64,000 nt of DNA from a virus: IMG/VR virus record IMGVR_UViG_3300044635_001663, positions 62,001 to 126,000 of that record. One strand, given 5' to 3'. The notes below the pieces were generated by a model that worked only from the letters and a program-made list of their open reading frames with translations, was not told the origin of the DNA and searched no databases. Shown in pieces: positions 49,483-58,645 of the stretch (its first letter is position 1; the number at the start of each line of letters is the position of its first letter). Both the position numbers and the translations under genes were made by a program.

Positions 49483-50949
49483 ATGTCAAAAGAACAAATG
49501 ATACTCTGCGATCCATCCGCAGAAAGAGCCGTATTAGCGATTCTGTGCCAATATGGTCGAGAATATTACTATGAAGTAGCCGATATCTTGTCGGAGGAAA
49601 CATTTTATATAGACAGCAATATAGTTCTGTATAAATGTATTAAGAATGTTTTTGAAAAGCAGGAAGTACAAAAACTAGACATAGCATCAATATACTCTGC
49701 TGCTAAGAGTCTAGATTTGGACTTTATCTTAAATAAAAAAGAAGAAACTCAGCATCTAAAAGCTATACTAGATTTTCCAGTTAATGCTGCAAATCTTAAT
49801 TCTTTTACTAGTAAAATTACTAAACTGTCCATTGCTCGTAAGCTTTATAAAAAGCTTGACGAAGTAAAGAAGGGCTTATTAGACGTAAATGGGTCGGAAT
49901 CTATATCAAAAATTCTAGGTATAGCCGAAGACCCTATTCTCGGTTTTGCTTCATCTCTTAGCGATGGAGATAATAGGCCGGAACTAATTCATCAAAATAT
50001 TGATGATTATATGGATAATCTGAAAAACAATCCTATAGATCAGGTTGGTATATCCACAGGTTTTCCTGCATATGACTTTGCTATTGGTGGAGGTTTGCGT
50101 CGTAGCACCATTAATGTTATCGCTGCAAGACCTAAGACAGGAAAAACATTATTGTCAGATAATATGGGTAGAAATATTGCTAAACTAGGTATACCAGTTT
50201 TAAACATGGATACCGAAATGACAAAAAATGACCATATTCATAGATTACTAGCAATGATGACGGAAATAGATATATCAAAAATCGAAACAGGAAAATTTAA
50301 TGAATCTCCAAACCTAAATACAAAAATAGAAAAAGCTATCTCTGAACTTAAAAGTACTCCAATCTATCACAAGTCTATTGCTGGGAAATCTTTCGATGAG
50401 CAAATGAGTATTATGAGAAGATGGATTGTTCAAGAGGTCGGACTGAATGACGATGGGTCTGCCAAGCCGTGTGTCATATTTTATGATTATCTGAAACTAA
50501 TGGATACTCAGGGCATGTCTCAGGATATGAAAGAATATCAGGTTTTGGGATTCATGATGACATCTCTGCATAATTTTGCTACCAAATATCAGATTCCTAT
50601 TGTAGCTTTTGTTCAGTTAAATAGGGATGGTATTACGAAAGAAAGCACGGATACCGCGAGCGGATCAGATCGTATTATCTGGTTATGTAGTAATTTTACT
50701 ATCTTCAAGCGGAAATCTGAAGAAGAGATGGCGGAAGATGGTCCCGATAATGGTAATAGGAAATTATTGCCACTAGTGAGTAGGCACGGAGGAGGATTGG
50801 ACGATAACGATTACATTAATTGTTATATGAAGGGATGGTGTGCAAAAATTACAGAAGGTAAAACAAGATTGGAGTTAGTCAATGGAAACGGCAGCAACGA
50901 TGGATTCACCATACAAGAATCAAACTCAGAAGAAATTCCGTTCAATTGA
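49483..50949 (+). CDS. dnaB: DnaB-type replicative helicase
   Basis: The 488-residue product has an N-terminal helical domain (SAERAVLAILCQYGREYYYE) and a RecA-type domain: GISTGFPAYDFAIGGGLRRS, INVIAARPKTGKTLLSDNMG (Walker A at about residue 220), VLNMDTEMTKNDHIHRLLAM (H2), VIFYDYLKLMD (H3/Walker B), YQIPIVAFVQLNRDG (H4) and a late Arg region. It unwinds DNA ahead of the phage polymerase. The primase gene starts 68 bases before its end, an unusual overlap that should couple the two. Confidence 0.9.
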   Translation: MSKEQMILCDPSAERAVLAILCQYGREYYYEVADILSEETFYIDSNIVLYKCIKNVFEKQEVQKLDIASIYSAAKSLDLDFILNKKEETQHLKAILDFPVNAANLNSFTSKITKLSIARKLYKKLDEVKKGLLDVNGSESISKILGIAEDPILGFASSLSDGDNRPELIHQNIDDYMDNLKNNPIDQVGISTGFPAYDFAIGGGLRRSTINVIAARPKTGKTLLSDNMGRNIAKLGIPVLNMDTEMTKNDHIHRLLAMMTEIDISKIETGKFNESPNLNTKIEKAISELKSTPIYHKSIAGKSFDEQMSIMRRWIVQEVGLNDDGSAKPCVIFYDYLKLMDTQGMSQDMKEYQVLGFMMTSLHNFATKYQIPIVAFVQLNRDGITKESTDTASGSDRIIWLCSNFTIFKRKSEEEMAEDGPDNGNRKLLPLVSRHGGGLDDNDYINCYMKGWCAKITEGKTRLELVNGNGSNDGFTIQESNSEEIPFN

Positions 50950-52054
50950 TCAGCAGCAACTCAAAGTAATTTGTGATGCTGCCTGTGATAAAATTACGGA
51001 CCTATTTCATTATTTTAATTTAGAGTATCGTGAGAACTCTAAGTTTTATAGTATGTGTTGTCCTATTCATAAGGGAGACAACCCGTCTGCTCTAAATATA
51101 TATCATATAGGAGATTCTTATAGAGGTAACTGGAAATGCAGAACTCATCAATGTGAAAAAATATTCAAAGGGTCTATTATTGGATTTATTAGAGGTATTA
51201 TATCTCAACAAAAATATGATTGGCAAGAAGAAGGGGATGATATAGCTTCGTTTAATGAAGCATTAGAATTTATACAAAAATTTGTCAACATAGATGCTGC
51301 TCATCTTTCTGTCGATCCTACTGTCAAAGATAAAAATATGTTCGTGGCTAATATGTCTATTGTTAGCAAAACATCAAAAAATACATCACATCAATATCCA
51401 ACTAGAGAATCTGTAAGAAATCTCTTAAATATTCCTAGTCCATATTTTTTACAAAGAGGATTTTCAGGTGAAATTTTAGACAAATATGATGTGGGAGACT
51501 GTACTGTTGTTGGAAAAGAAATGAATAATAGAGCAGTGGTTCCTATTTATGATACGACACATCAACATATGGTTGGGTGCTCTGGAAGAAGCGTATGCGA
51601 CAAATGCGACTCATGCGGAGGACACCACAATGCCGATATAAAGTGTGAAATAGGTAGGACATTCAGTAAATGGAGACATAGCAAGGGGTTTGCTACACAA
51701 ACTTCATTATATAATTTATGGTATGCTAAAGAATATGTTCAAAAAACAGGCTCTATTATCATAGTGGAGAGTCCTGGTAATGTTTGGAAATTAGAAATGG
51801 CTGGAATTCATAATGCTGTTGCTATTTATGGATCTTCGATGACAGATAAACAAAAAATGTTATTGGATATTTCTGGTGCTATGAATATATATTTATTATT
51901 GGATAACGACGAAGCCGGACATAGCGGCAGAAAAGTAATAGAAAGTAAATGTCATAAAACATATAATATATATAATATACATATCGATACAAACGACGTA
52001 GCCGATATGAGTGTGGAACAAATTCAGGAAGTTATAGGAAAACAAATACAATGA
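50882..52054 (+). CDS. DnaG-type primase
   Basis: The 390-residue product has a CHC2-type zinc module (CCPIHKGDNPSALNIY..., then NWKCRTHQCEK) at about residues 52-85, and a TOPRIM core: IIIVESPGNVWKLEMAGIHN (VESP..., Glu), then NIYLLLDNDEAGHSGRK with the DxD pair. It makes RNA primers and should pair with the DnaB-like helicase. The ATG used here is preceded by GGAG inside the helicase gene. The C-terminal helicase-binding domain of bacterial DnaG is not obvious. Confidence 0.82.
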   Translation: METAATMDSPYKNQTQKKFRSIDQQQLKVICDAACDKITDLFHYFNLEYRENSKFYSMCCPIHKGDNPSALNIYHIGDSYRGNWKCRTHQCEKIFKGSIIGFIRGIISQQKYDWQEEGDDIASFNEALEFIQKFVNIDAAHLSVDPTVKDKNMFVANMSIVSKTSKNTSHQYPTRESVRNLLNIPSPYFLQRGFSGEILDKYDVGDCTVVGKEMNNRAVVPIYDTTHQHMVGCSGRSVCDKCDSCGGHHNADIKCEIGRTFSKWRHSKGFATQTSLYNLWYAKEYVQKTGSIIIVESPGNVWKLEMAGIHNAVAIYGSSMTDKQKMLLDISGAMNIYLLLDNDEAGHSGRKVIESKCHKTYNIYNIHIDTNDVADMSVEQIQEVIGKQIQ

Positions 52055-52785
52055 CAAAAATTATAGGTTTTTCAGGTAAAAAACAATCTGGCAAAAGCAG
52101 CTGTGCTAATTTTTTATACGCTAATTTTTTAGCAAATACGAATGCCTTTACTAAGGTAATTATGAATAACTTCGGACAAATAGAAGTTATTAAACCAGAT
52201 AATTCTCAACATATTGTTGACGTATTTGATTATTATCATCTTCGACCAAATATTGATACTTATATTTTAGATGTTATACAAAAATTGTCTGGATCAATTA
52301 AAGTCTATAGTTTTGCAGATATTCTGAAAAAACAAATATGTATCGACATACTAGGATTAACATACGAACAGTGTTACGGCACAGATGAACAAAAAAATAC
52401 AACGACCGATATGAGCTTAGACGGTCAGTCTCTAACAGCTAGAGAAGTTATGCAAATTGTCGGCACAGACTTTTTTAGAAAAATCAAAGTAGATATTTGG
52501 CCAGAATCAACAATAAGAAAAATTTTAATGGACCAACCACAAATTGCTCTTATTAACGACTGTAGATTTCCTAATGAAGTAGCTGCAATCAAAAATCATA
52601 ATGGCTGTGTTATCAGGCTAACAAGAAATATTTATGGAGATGACTCATCTCATGAATCAGAAAATATTTTGAATCAAGATAGATACGATTGGAATAATTT
52701 TAATTATATATTGGATAATAGTAATCTAGATATACTTCAACAGTCAGAACAATTATTTCCAATTTTTATAGAAAACATAAAATGA
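52051..52785 (+). CDS. Deoxynucleoside monophosphate kinase
   Basis: The 244-residue product opens with KIIGFSGKKQSGKSSCANFL (P-loop), has SFADILKKQICIDILGLTYE, TAREVMQIVGTDFFRKI and a C-terminal IALINDCRFPNEVAAIKNHN and GCVIRLTR, the pattern of phage dNMP kinases (T4 gp1-like). It phosphorylates dNMPs to dNDPs. It overlaps both neighbouring genes by four bases. Confidence 0.85.
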   Translation: MTKIIGFSGKKQSGKSSCANFLYANFLANTNAFTKVIMNNFGQIEVIKPDNSQHIVDVFDYYHLRPNIDTYILDVIQKLSGSIKVYSFADILKKQICIDILGLTYEQCYGTDEQKNTTTDMSLDGQSLTAREVMQIVGTDFFRKIKVDIWPESTIRKILMDQPQIALINDCRFPNEVAAIKNHNGCVIRLTRNIYGDDSSHESENILNQDRYDWNNFNYILDNSNLDILQQSEQLFPIFIENIK

Positions 52786-53822
52786 TTATTACTTATTTTC
52801 GTAGTTCATCTTTTAATGCTCACTCTATGTGTGAGCAACAATATTTTGGAGAATATGTATTAGGATGGAGAGGTCTTTCAGGTAAAAAAGCAGACAAGGG
52901 AACAATTGTACATAAAATTTTAGAGATTCTGGCTTTTATTAAAAAAGCAGAACAAAATAACCAGATCACTATTGTAGATGATGTTGTTGGAGAATTAGAT
53001 GTTAATAACTACGATTTAGATACTATTATTGAACAGGTATATGATTATTATACAAACACAAACCAACATCATAAATGGATGCCAGTAGATAAAAAGGATT
53101 GTCGAGAATGGGTATATAAAACCTTAAATTATAATAATGGGATGTTTGATCCTAGAAAAAGACATATAGTTGAAGCAGAACAGCACTTTGATTTTGAAAT
53201 AAAAAAACCATGGAGCAAATACAGTTTTACTATAGACGATCAAGAAATATCCGGTCATTTGGCACTAAAAGGTACTATTGATCTTATAACTAAGGTAAAT
53301 GATAATACATTAGAAATTATAGACTGGAAAACAGGTAAAAGATTAAATTGGGCTACTGGTAAAACTAAAGAACAAGAAGACTTAGAAAAAGATCCACAAT
53401 TAAGAATTTATCATTATGCTTTAACTCGCTTATATCCAGAAATTGATCATGTAATAGTTTCTATTAATTTTATTAACGATGGTGGGGCTTTCTCTATTTG
53501 TTTTGATAAAAAGGACTTAATAGCGACAGAAGACATGTTGAGACAAAAATTTGAAATCATAAAAAAATCAAAGAAGCCAAAATTGACAAAATCGTGGATG
53601 TGTAGTAAGCTGTGTCATTTGGGAAAAACCACGTTCGAAAATACCGCAGTCCCCCCACTTGTTGAATACAGAGATGGTCAAATATCTCCTAAAGATAAGT
53701 ATATGACTAAATGTGAACAAATCAAACACGATATTGAATTATATGATATTCAATTTGTTACACAGCAGTATAAACATCCTAATCATAATTTTGGCTTTTA
53801 TAAACCACCGGGACAAACATGA
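52782..53822 (+). CDS. RecB/Cas4-like PD-(D/E)XK exonuclease
   Basis: The 346-residue product has SSSFNAHSMCEQQYFGEYVL (Q.....Y near the start), a GTIVHKILE with the H motif (about residue 42), the catalytic LALKGTIDLITKVNDNTLEI then IDWKTGKRLNW (D...E.K motif at about residues 165-190), QLRIYHYALTRLYPEID (Q..Y) and Cys late in the chain (WMCSKLC) that could bind a cluster. It is likely a 5' or 3' end-processing nuclease for recombination. It overlaps the polymerase gene by four bases. Confidence 0.78.
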   Translation: MIITYFRSSSFNAHSMCEQQYFGEYVLGWRGLSGKKADKGTIVHKILEILAFIKKAEQNNQITIVDDVVGELDVNNYDLDTIIEQVYDYYTNTNQHHKWMPVDKKDCREWVYKTLNYNNGMFDPRKRHIVEAEQHFDFEIKKPWSKYSFTIDDQEISGHLALKGTIDLITKVNDNTLEIIDWKTGKRLNWATGKTKEQEDLEKDPQLRIYHYALTRLYPEIDHVIVSINFINDGGAFSICFDKKDLIATEDMLRQKFEIIKKSKKPKLTKSWMCSKLCHLGKTTFENTAVPPLVEYRDGQISPKDKYMTKCEQIKHDIELYDIQFVTQQYKHPNHNFGFYKPPGQT

Positions 53823-55693
53823 AAACATATATTCCTCTACATGTACACAGTCATTATTCCTTACTTGATGGTTTGTCAAAACCTGATCAAATAGCGGATA
53901 GGTGTGCAGAAATAGGTGTTGATACTTGTGCAATCACTGATCACGGGACTATATCCGGTACTGTAAAGTTTCACAGCATAATGAAAAAGAAGGGCATTAA
54001 ACCTATTCTTGGTTGTGAATTATATATTTGTGATCAATCTCCATCTACTAAAACCCCAGAAAACAGATCTTTAGCTCATTTATTAGTATTGGCAAAAAAC
54101 TATCAAGGATGGAAAACCCTAATAAAAATAGTTTCTGAATCAAACAATCCTGATTATTATTACTATAAACCTAGATTAGATATTCAAACATTAGGATCTC
54201 TGTTAGACGGTAATCTTATAGGCATATCTGGACACCTAGGATCGACTGTAGCAGATTGTATTGTTCGTGACGACAAAATAAAAGATGATTGGGAAACAGG
54301 GGCCATAAAACATATTGATCTATTACAGAATGCCTTTGGAAAAGATAATTTTTTCCTAGAAACACAATTAATGGATTCTCAGAATCTATTAATACAAAAA
54401 CATCTCACAGATTGTGTTAGAAAAATAGCTCGTCAAAAAAATATTAAAGCAATTTGTACACCCGATGCTCACTACTGTAGAAAAGAAGATGCTGTTGACC
54501 AAAGGATTCTGTTGTGCAATAATTTAAAAACTACGTTACCAGCTATAAATACAAAAATTCTAAATAAAGACGATGTCCCTATGGGCACCTTCTTTCTTTC
54601 TGATAATTATCATATATTAGATCATCAAGAAATGTCTGCTTTACATTTTGAAGAAGAATTAGACAATACTCACTATATAAATAGTTTATGCGAAAACTAT
54701 GATATAGTACACAAGCCAACTTTACCAGATTTTAAATGTCCAAACCAAATATCTGAAGACGAGTATCTTAGAGAATTATGTAGGCATGGATGGAAAAATA
54801 AAAATCTCAATAGTCTGGAAGATAATGTCAAAAATAATTATGTTGATCGTATAAAATACGAATTAGAGGTTCTACAGGGGGCTGGTCTGTCGAGTTATTT
54901 TCTTATCGTACAGGATATAGTTAATCATGTAAAACAAAATGACTGGCTTCCCGGCCCAGGAAGAGGAAGTGCGGCTGGATGTCTAGTATCATATTTAATA
55001 GGCATCACTAGTATAGATCCTATGCAATATGGACTACTGTTTGATAGATTTTATAATGCTGGTCGAAATACTAAAGATCATATTTCTATGCCAGATATTG
55101 ATATTGACGTACCTATCAACAAGAGAGAAGAAATTATTCAATATATTAAAAATCAGTATGGTTCTAGCAAAGTGTCTCAAATGATTACTTTTAATACTAT
55201 GAAAGGCAGAGGAGCTTTAAAAGACGTATTAAGAGTTTATGGTAATATTAGTTTTGATGAAATGAATATGATTACTAAAAATATACCAGATGAAGCAAAA
55301 ATTGCGGACGAACTACAAGAAATGAAAGACGAGTATGGGGAATCTTCGATTATTCGTTGGGCATTAGAAAATAATTCAGAAGGTCTTGAGCAGTGGTGCA
55401 AGATCGACGATGAAGGAAACTTGTCTGGCCCTCTGGCGAAGCGTTTCGAGCAGGCTATTAGGCTGGAAGGGACCAAAACCAACCAATCTAAACATGCGGC
55501 TGGTATCGCTATCAGTTCACAGGCTCTTGCCGAACTCTGTCCTATGGTTTATGATAGTAGGAACGAACAGACCATAGCCGGTATGGAGATGCAAGACCTA
55601 GAAAGTTTAGGTATTGTAAAATTCGATATTCTAGGTATCGCTATGCTAGATAAGATTATGTGCATAAAAGATTTATTATCTCATCAGGTCTGA
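53819..55693 (+). CDS. dnaE: DNA polymerase III alpha subunit, N-terminal part (PHP + palm)
   Basis: The 624-residue product holds the PHP domain with intact metal motifs (HVHSHYSLLDG, AITDHGT, GCELYI, PDAHY) and the polymerase palm. GPGRGSAAGCLVSYLIGIT is the PPGRGS-type phosphate loop; MPDIDIDVPINKREEIIQYI carries the first two catalytic Asp; SLGIVKFDILGIAMLD carries the third (E. coli KFDFLGL). It ends 17 residues after that motif (KIMCIKDLLSHQV), where the full enzyme would go on into the fingers. The fingers, beta-binding and OB parts are in the gene at 56579. No intein-like end is seen. Confidence 0.9.
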   Translation: MKTYIPLHVHSHYSLLDGLSKPDQIADRCAEIGVDTCAITDHGTISGTVKFHSIMKKKGIKPILGCELYICDQSPSTKTPENRSLAHLLVLAKNYQGWKTLIKIVSESNNPDYYYYKPRLDIQTLGSLLDGNLIGISGHLGSTVADCIVRDDKIKDDWETGAIKHIDLLQNAFGKDNFFLETQLMDSQNLLIQKHLTDCVRKIARQKNIKAICTPDAHYCRKEDAVDQRILLCNNLKTTLPAINTKILNKDDVPMGTFFLSDNYHILDHQEMSALHFEEELDNTHYINSLCENYDIVHKPTLPDFKCPNQISEDEYLRELCRHGWKNKNLNSLEDNVKNNYVDRIKYELEVLQGAGLSSYFLIVQDIVNHVKQNDWLPGPGRGSAAGCLVSYLIGITSIDPMQYGLLFDRFYNAGRNTKDHISMPDIDIDVPINKREEIIQYIKNQYGSSKVSQMITFNTMKGRGALKDVLRVYGNISFDEMNMITKNIPDEAKIADELQEMKDEYGESSIIRWALENNSEGLEQWCKIDDEGNLSGPLAKRFEQAIRLEGTKTNQSKHAAGIAISSQALAELCPMVYDSRNEQTIAGMEMQDLESLGIVKFDILGIAMLDKIMCIKDLLSHQV

Positions 55694-55717
55694 TTCCAAA
55701 AAGAAAGGGTTCTAAAT

Positions 55718-55897
55718 ATGTTAGAAAAACAGTTTATTGATATTGAGGTAAATTCTGTATTCGTATTAGATGATTTAGAATATACAAAGATAGGAGAAGA
55801 AAGACTTAGTTGTTGCAAGGTGCTTAATGCCATTCGTAACGACACCAAAGAAAAAGTCATGATTCTTCCATTACAGCGAGTAAAGGTTTCAGCATGA
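55718..55897 (+). CDS. Small protein between the two polymerase genes
   Basis: A 59-residue frame preceded by AAAGGG, running to a TGA that overlaps the exonuclease ATG. It reads FIDIEVNSVFVLDDLEYTKI then RLSCCKVLNAIRND, and looks like the small beta-barrel proteins found in many phages (FVL.D.EY.KI....C.KV...). Function is unknown. It may ride along with the exonuclease in the insertion. Confidence 0.6.
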   Translation: MLEKQFIDIEVNSVFVLDDLEYTKIGEERLSCCKVLNAIRNDTKEKVMILPLQRVKVSA

Positions 55898-56586
55898 AAT
55901 TTAGTAACAAAATATGTATCTTTGATCTAGAAACAGACGGAGTGAATCCTAATGTTTGTAGTGCAGTACAAATAGCTGCTGTGATAGTGGATCCAATAAA
56001 ATTAGAAATAGTTAAGGATTCCGAATTTAATATAATGCTTAAGCCAGAAAGCTTAGAACTCAATCCTAATCACGAATATGATAATGATATTCTAAATTTT
56101 CATGCCAAAGTTAGGAATTGTTCCAGAGATGATATTTTATGTTCGTGGAAAGAAGCTATGCCACAAAAACAAGCATGGTCCTTATTCTGTGGATATTTAG
56201 ATAAGTATCATTCGAGAACTAGTAAGAAAAATGAATTTTCTGCTCCTATAGCTTCTGGATATAATATCAACAGATTTGATCTAAAAATAGTTAATCGTAT
56301 GGCTCAAAAATTTAATACAGTCAATAAAGAAAACGATAGTAATATTTTTTACCCACGAGACGTAATAGATATTATGAATCTATTATATTATTGGTTTATG
56401 TATTTAGAAGATGTCAAATCAATATCATTAGATAATGTTAGAGATTATTTTTCTATATCTAAAGATAATGCTCACGACGCTCTAAAAGATGTAAAAGATT
56501 GTGCTGATATCTTACTTAGATTTTTAAAGTTACATAAGAATTTATCACAAAAAATTAAATTTAAGGGTGCCTTTGGAGATGTTTGA
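55894..56586 (+). CDS. DEDDh 3'-5' exonuclease, DnaQ-like
   Basis: All four acidic residues and the His are visible in 230 residues. KICIFDLETDGVNPNVCSAV has D.E (motif I), ASGYNINRFDLKIVNR (motif II), and DNAHDALKDVKDCADILLRF has the H...D of motif III. This is the proofreading-type fold. It lies between the two halves of the polymerase, so it may be the epsilon-type partner. Its last codons overlap the start of the C-terminal polymerase gene by eight bases. Confidence 0.85.
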   Translation: MKFSNKICIFDLETDGVNPNVCSAVQIAAVIVDPIKLEIVKDSEFNIMLKPESLELNPNHEYDNDILNFHAKVRNCSRDDILCSWKEAMPQKQAWSLFCGYLDKYHSRTSKKNEFSAPIASGYNINRFDLKIVNRMAQKFNTVNKENDSNIFYPRDVIDIMNLLYYWFMYLEDVKSISLDNVRDYFSISKDNAHDALKDVKDCADILLRFLKLHKNLSQKIKFKGAFGDV

Positions 56587-58129
56587 AGCAGATATATCTA
56601 AAATTGATTTGGCTTGTTCCAAAACCTGGAATTTAATATCAAATGGAAATACTAAGGGGTGTTTTCAGTTGGAGTCCAGGCTAGGAAGGTCTTTGGCTAA
56701 AAAACTAAAACCATCAAATATAGAAGAATTAGCTGCACTAATTTCTATTATGCGACCAGGATGTTTGGAGGCATATAGAGACGGAAAAAGCGTAACCAGT
56801 CACTATATCGACAAAAAGAATGGTGTCGAAGATATCGATTATTTTCATGAGTGTTTGGAGCCTATTCTGAATACTACATATGGTGAAATGGTATATCAGG
56901 AACAAGCTATGCAAATAGCTAAAGATATTGCTGGTTTCGATTTGCAAGAAGCAGACAATTTGCGTAAAGCTATTGGTAAAAAGAAACCAGAAGAAATGGC
57001 AAAACTTAAAATCAAATTTATAGACGGTTGTGCTAATAGAAAATTATTAAATGCAGAACAAGCTGATCAGGTTTTCGGATGGATCGAAAAAAGTCAAAGA
57101 TATTCTTTTAATAAATCGCACGCTATTAGTTATGCTATGAATTGTTACTTATCAGCATATGCTAAAGCTCACTATCCTGTTTATTTTTTTACGGCTTACC
57201 TAAGATTTGCCAAAGATAAAATAGATCCTCAACAAGAAATTAAAGAACTGGTACAAAATGCTATAGAGATGGGAATTAGTATATGTAATCCAGATGTAAG
57301 AATGCTAAACGATCTTATAGAACTTAAAAACCAACATATATATTTCGGACTAACAGATATTAAAGGTTTTGGTCAATCAGCATTTAAAAAACTAAAACAC
57401 CTAATACATACAGACAATCTAGATCTTGCTAAATTAAAATGGACAGAATTTTTGATAGATGTTTTGTATGAATTGAATTCCACAGCTAGTAAAGCACTAA
57501 TTCAATCCGGAGCATTGGATTATTTGAAGTTACACAGAAACAAAATGCTGTTGGATTACAGTATGTTATTAGAATTAACACCCAAAGAGGTCGCTCTACT
57601 TAAGAGTATATCTTTGAACACAGATGATCTATATACTAGTCTGTGTCAATTAAAAGAAAAAATAACTTTGAATAAACGTAAAGAAATAGTCAATAATTTA
57701 TGTAAAACAATGAAAAATCCTCCATTTTCCATTGAAGACTCTATAGAATGGCTTGTTGATACTGAGAACATGTTGTTGGGTTATTCTATCTCCTGTTCTA
57801 AAATAGACATGTATGATATTCACATGGTAAGTCATTCTTGTAGAGACATTAAGCATAATAAATGCAGCAACAATAATTTGATGGTGGCCGGTGAGATAGA
57901 GAATATCAATATAGTCAAAACAAAGAAGGGCAAAAATGCTGGAGCCGAGATGGCTTTTCTATCCATAAATGATGGTACTGCCTGTTTGGATTCTGTGGTA
58001 TATTTTCCAGAAACTTTTAGACAATACCGTAACCAATTATTTGAAGGTAATATTATTATCATCAAGGGCAATATATCTAAAAATAAGGATTCGTTTGTTG
58101 CTGAAAAGACGTTTTTAGCAAAAACTTGA
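56579..58129 (+). CDS. dnaE: DNA polymerase III alpha subunit, C-terminal part (fingers, beta-binding, OB)
   Basis: I use the ATG ten bases after AAGGG; an in-frame GTG lies 12 bases upstream. The 516-residue product picks up where the gene at 53819 stops: TKGCFQLESRLGRSLAKKLK, LISIMRPGCLEAYRDGK, LNTTYGEMVYQEQAMQIAKD, AIGKKKPEEMAKLKIKF and RYSFNKSHAISYAMNCYLSA are fingers and following motifs. It ends with an OB-like domain (LMVAGEIENINIVKTKKG). Summed length (about 1140) equals E. coli alpha, so nothing has been lost. The product should bind the N-terminal part to form an active enzyme. Confidence 0.9.
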   Translation: MFEADISKIDLACSKTWNLISNGNTKGCFQLESRLGRSLAKKLKPSNIEELAALISIMRPGCLEAYRDGKSVTSHYIDKKNGVEDIDYFHECLEPILNTTYGEMVYQEQAMQIAKDIAGFDLQEADNLRKAIGKKKPEEMAKLKIKFIDGCANRKLLNAEQADQVFGWIEKSQRYSFNKSHAISYAMNCYLSAYAKAHYPVYFFTAYLRFAKDKIDPQQEIKELVQNAIEMGISICNPDVRMLNDLIELKNQHIYFGLTDIKGFGQSAFKKLKHLIHTDNLDLAKLKWTEFLIDVLYELNSTASKALIQSGALDYLKLHRNKMLLDYSMLLELTPKEVALLKSISLNTDDLYTSLCQLKEKITLNKRKEIVNNLCKTMKNPPFSIEDSIEWLVDTENMLLGYSISCSKIDMYDIHMVSHSCRDIKHNKCSNNNLMVAGEIENINIVKTKKGKNAGAEMAFLSINDGTACLDSVVYFPETFRQYRNQLFEGNIIIIKGNISKNKDSFVAEKTFLAKT

Positions 58130-58154
58130 CATGCTGGTACACCACCAATACTAT
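58126..58154 (+). promoter_or_regulatory. Candidate sigma-70-type promoter of ssb
   Basis: TTGACA with TACTAT after a 17-base spacer (a TATACT three bases further would give 20). It overlaps the stop of the polymerase gene and lies about 50 bases before the ssb start. The element resembles the one before the helicase gene (AACTTGACA). Confidence 0.55.
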
Positions 58155-58201
58155 ACTGTGCGTTTGCGTGATTTTTAACTTTTTACAAAGGAAATTTGAA
58201 T

Positions 58202-58570
58202 ATGAATATTGTATTACTTAGAGGTAATCTAACTCGTGATCCTGAGATTAGGAAAATCGAAGGCAGATCAAAGCCTGTGTCTGTGGTAAATTTCACCATT
58301 GCTGTATCTCGTGAATATACCAAGGCTTCTGGCGAAAAGGATAAGATTACCACTTTTGTTAATTGCGAAGCTTGGGATTCTGGAGCAGAGATTATAGCGG
58401 AATCCTTTAGGAAGGGTGACTTGGTAATGGTAGAAGGATCTCTTAGAAATGACTCGTGGGAAAAGGATGGGGTCAAGCATAGTACTCTACGTATTAGAGT
58501 AAACAACTTTTCTAAGATCACCAAGCTGTCTAAGTCTCAGTCAGTTGATACAGAGGCTGTGGCTTTCTAA
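58202..58570 (+). CDS. ssb: Single-stranded DNA-binding protein
   Basis: I use the ATG nine bases after AAAGGA; a TTG two codons upstream is in frame. The 122-residue product has the OB fold of bacterial SSB: NIVLLRGNLTRDPEIRK, VVNFTIAVSREYTKASGEKD, TFVNCEAWDSGAEIIAESFR and GDLVMVEGSLRNDSWEKDG. The C-terminal region is short and ends DTEAVAF, lacking the acidic DDDIPF-type tail that recruits partners. It has its own promoter and terminator, so it is probably highly expressed. Confidence 0.93.
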   Translation: MNIVLLRGNLTRDPEIRKIEGRSKPVSVVNFTIAVSREYTKASGEKDKITTFVNCEAWDSGAEIIAESFRKGDLVMVEGSLRNDSWEKDGVKHSTLRIRVNNFSKITKLSKSQSVDTEAVAF

Positions 58571-58597
58571 GTTATCCCATAAACAGATTTAAAGATG

Positions 58598-58630
58598 GGG
58601 CTGTTGAAAAAAGACAGCCCTATTTTTATA
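58598..58630 (+). terminator. Rho-independent terminator after ssb
   Basis: GGGCTGT pairs with ACAGCCC (7 bp, perfect) around a 9-base loop, followed by TATTTTTATA. It separates the replication block from the second glycan cluster, and it argues against the longer start of the next gene, which would lie inside it. Confidence 0.85.
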
Positions 58631-58645
58631 AACACACAAATTTTC

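Noticed and set aside
55693-56579. Split or full intein, or intron, in the polymerase gene
   Set aside because: The end LLSHQV and the start MFEADIS carry no splice-type Cys/Ser/Asn, and the gap is fully filled by two ordinary coding frames with their own starts.
58595-58645. Longer start (MGLLKKDSP...) for the glycosyltransferase after ssb
   Set aside because: It would begin inside the hairpin of a good terminator and has no ribosome-binding site; the ATG at 58646 fits the opening of the GT4 fold.
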